This document shows, piece after piece, positions 5,091 to 6,324 of a DNA stretch of 6,324 nucleotides; position 1 is the first letter of the stretch, and each line of letters opens with the position of its first letter. The notes under the pieces were generated by a model. The model worked only from the letters and a program-made list of their open reading frames with translations, did not search any database and was not told the origin of the DNA. Source of the stretch: Acidimicrobiia bacterium (GTDB taxonomy: Bacteria; Actinomycetota; Acidimicrobiia; Spongiisociales; UBA5794); the NCBI GenBank assembly GCA_029934555.1, contig JAOZMA010000134.1, forward strand, positions 1 to 6,324, written 5' to 3'. The translations under genes and the position numbers were made by a program.

Positions 5091-6128
5091 TGATATCAAC
5101 TTGCGGTCGGTGCGAACATCGATCCGTCCGATGACGGCAGCGAGATCACCACCGGCGATGATCGCAGCAACCACATCACCGAGGGCCGTCTCCGGCACGG
5201 ACAGAAGGAGACCACCACTCGTTTGGGCATCAACGAGGATGGTCTGGAGGGCAGTCGGCGTGTCTCCGAAGTCCACGACACCCTTCACAGCCTGGTAGTT
5301 CCGCTTTGTTCCACCCGGCACATGGCCTTCGGCAGCGATTTCAACGGCGCCGGGGAGAATCGGGATCTCGGCAACATCGATCGTGGCCGATACGTTGCTT
5401 GCCTGAAGCATCTCACCGAGATGGCCGAGGAGTCCGAATCCCGTTACGTCGGTTCCGGCCTCGATCCCGGCGGAGACCGCTGTAGCGGAGGCTGCGGCGT
5501 TCAGTCGAATCATGGAAGAGATGGCAGCGCGACTCGATGATGGGGGCGCGGCGCCCTCCTTGATCGCGGTGGCGATCACCCCGGTGCCAAGAGCTTTGGT
5601 GAGCACGAGTCGGTCACCGGGTCGTGCAGCGCTGTTCGTGATGATCCGGTCCGGGTGCACCGTCCCGGTGATGGCGAATCCGAACTTGGGATCGCGGTCG
5701 TCGATCGAGTGACCCCCCACGAGCGTGCACTTCGCCCTGGTGAGCACCTCCACGGCACCGTCGATGACATCAGCAGCGGTGCTCCACGGCAGAACGTCTC
5801 GGGGCCACGAGATGAGTTGCATTGCAGTGAGTGGTGTCCCACCCATCGCATAGACATCGGAGAGGGCGTTCGCTGCGACGATGCGACCCCAATCACCCGG
5901 ATCGTCGACGATGGGTGTGAAGAAGTCGACCGTCTGGACGAGCGCCAGGTCATCCGAGATCCGGTAGACCCCGGCGTCATCCGACCCGTCGATCCCGATG
6001 AGCAGATCCGGGTGCTTCGTGATCTCCGCTCCGTGCAAACGGCGCAGAACCTGCGCCAACTCGTCAGATCCGAGTTTGCACGCTCAGCCGGAGCCGAAGG
6101 CGTATGAGGTGAGGCGGATGAAGGACAT
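5082..6128 (-). CDS. selD: Selenide, water dikinase (selenophosphate synthetase), selenocysteine-containing
   Basis: SelD makes selenophosphate from selenide and ATP, the selenium donor for selenocysteine-tRNA and selenouridine. Taking the in-frame TGA at 6084-6086 as selenocysteine gives 348 aa from ATG 6128, close to the 347 aa of E. coli SelD as I recall it. The N terminus then reads MSFIRLTSYAFGSG-U15-ACK, matching the family pattern RLTxYxxGxG(C/U)xCK, with catalytic Sec15, Cys17 and Lys18. Further motifs in order are SDDAGVY (Asp51), TVDFFTPIVDDP, ANALSDVYAMGG (Asp91), VGGHSID, DVTGFGLLGHL (Asp227), VPGGTKRN and DAQTSGGLLLSV. The three Asp are the expected Mg-ATP ligands. A SECIS-like hairpin follows the TGA. 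Stopping at the TGA leaves only a TTG start at 6059 and removes the catalytic residues, so a conventional call would be wrong. A TACCCT box ends 8 nt before the ATG. No sel partner gene lies in the window. Premature stop by mutation or sequencing error is the alternative, but is unlikely given the structure. Confidence 0.93.
6032..6086 (-). promoter_or_regulatory. Sec UGA codon and bacterial SECIS-like element in selD
   Basis: The UGA is 6086-6084 on the minus strand. One nt after it starts a perfect 9-bp stem: CGTGCAAAC (6082-6074) with GTTTGCACG (6040-6032). Within it lies a perfect 7-bp hairpin: GGCGCAG (6057-6051), loop GTT (6050-6048), CTGCGCC (6047-6041). The inner hairpin abuts the 3' arm of the outer stem. 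On the 5' side 16 nt are left over, which with the last C of the outer arm can form a small CTCG/CGAG stem. The apical loop begins 34 nt after the UGA and starts with GU. As I recall, bacterial SECIS elements have the loop about 16-37 nt after the UGA with a G in its first two positions, so this fits. SelB bound to this RNA would deliver Sec-tRNA to the UGA. Confidence 0.85.
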
Positions 6129-6136
6129 GGATCCTG

Positions 6137-6142
6137 AGGGTA
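6137..6142 (-). promoter_or_regulatory. Probable -10 box (TACCCT) for selD
   Basis: On the minus strand TACCCT fits TANNNT and ends 8 nt before the ATG at 6128, the same spacing as for the lipoprotein gene. This supports ATG 6126-6128 as the true start, upstream of the Sec codon. CAGG lies between box and ATG but is too close to act as a good Shine-Dalgarno sequence. No clear -35 element. Confidence 0.5.
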
Positions 6143-6149
6143 GTAGCGA

Positions 6150-6171
6150 GTCTCCAGACGCCGGTCTCCAG
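6150..6171. repeat. Pair of direct 8-bp repeats upstream of the selD promoter
   Basis: GTCTCCAG occurs at 6150-6157 and again at 6164-6171, so the copies start 14 bp apart. They lie just upstream of the presumed selD -10 box, roughly over the -20 to -40 region. They could be an operator or a decayed repeat; nothing proves either. Confidence 0.3.
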
Positions 6172-6204
6172 GTATGAGCTGTGATCAAGACGAGGAAATC
6201 TTCA

Positions 6205-6324
6205 CGGACCACGGACCACGGACTACGGACTACGGACTACGGACCCACTACGGACTACGGACTACGGACTACGGATTACGGATTACGGATTACGGATTAC
6301 GGATTACGGACTACGGACTACGGA
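6205..6324 (+). repeat. Long period-7 tandem array, CGGACTA/CGGATTA units, open at the window end
   Basis: Fifteen complete heptamers and one interruption fill 120 bp. In order: two CGGACCA (6205-6218), three CGGACTA (6219-6239), an 11-nt interruption CGGA+CCCACTA (6240-6250), three CGGACTA (6251-6271), five CGGATTA (6272-6306), two CGGACTA (6307-6320) and the partial CGGA. Variants are grouped in blocks, as expected from local duplication. Since 7 is not a multiple of 3 a read would cycle through all frames, so it is not a plausible protein repeat. No spacers are present, so it is not a CRISPR. It begins about 60 bp upstream of the selD -10 box and continues past the window. Confidence 0.95.

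Noticed and set aside
6057..6059. TTG as the selD start codon
   Set aside because: This start would give a SelD lacking the catalytic Sec/Cys and Lys. The codon is Leu24 inside the SECIS-like hairpin, and upstream residues match the SelD N terminus through the TGA to an ATG with a fitting -10 box.
6084..6086. selD as a pseudogene with a premature stop
   Set aside because: The TGA falls precisely on the catalytic position, flanking residues on both sides are conserved, the rest of the gene is intact, and a SECIS-like structure follows it.
5655..6107. Open reading frame of 150 aa on the plus strand opposite selD
   Set aside because: It is antisense to well-conserved SelD motifs, and its composition is that of a shadow frame.
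6129..6204. A tRNA-Sec or other RNA gene next to selD
   Set aside because: No acceptor stem, T-arm or long variable arm could be traced here, and the stretch is too short for a tRNA-Sec of about 90 nt.
6205..6324. CRISPR array
   Set aside because: The units are 7 bp and directly adjacent, with no unique spacers and no cas gene.

Overview
The window comes from a moderately high-GC actinobacterium. I infer an Acidimicrobiia-like lineage from three things: a lipoprotein with a long Thr/Ser linker, several genes that look leaderless with a TANNNT box just before the ATG, and 7-bp intergenic repeat arrays. The sequence does not name the taxon.

Layout, left to right. (1) 55-1599 (+) encodes a membrane-anchored molybdopterin oxidoreductase of the sulfite oxidase/YedY superfamily. 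(2) 1600-1724 is an intergenic spacer holding three short tandem repeats with periods of 8, 7 and 7 bp. (3) 1725-2561 (+) encodes a class IV PLP aminotransferase, overlapped by a 145-aa protein of unknown function (2558-2995, +). (4) 3007-3516 (+) encodes a small lipoprotein with a Thr/Ser linker. (5) 3521-4927 (-) encodes an MgtE magnesium transporter, convergent with the lipoprotein gene and separated from it by 4 bp. (6) 4928-5081 is a spacer with strong hairpins. (7) 5082-6128 (-) encodes selenide, water dikinase (SelD). (8) 6129-6204 holds the selD upstream region, and 6205-6324 a dense 7-bp repeat array that runs off the window end.

The main result concerns selD. A plain ORF reading gives a 325-aa protein starting at TTG 6059 and lacking the catalytic N terminus. 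Reading upstream in the same frame through one TGA (6084-6086) reaches an ATG at 6126-6128. This restores a complete 348-aa SelD with the signature RLTSYAFGSG-U-ACK, where the TGA occupies the catalytic Cys/Sec position. Just 3' of the TGA the mRNA can form a bacterial SECIS-like structure: a perfect 9-bp outer stem and a perfect 7-bp inner hairpin with a GUU loop. The gene is therefore best read as a selenoprotein, and the host should encode SelA, SelB and tRNA-Sec elsewhere.

The genes do not form one pathway. The selenium gene, the magnesium transporter, the molybdenum enzyme and the aminotransferase pair look like ordinary chromosomal neighbours. Four genes that head transcription units have a TANNNT box ending 6-9 nt before the ATG. 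The only clearly internal gene (2558) instead has a good Shine-Dalgarno sequence, which suggests both leaderless and SD-led initiation in this genome.
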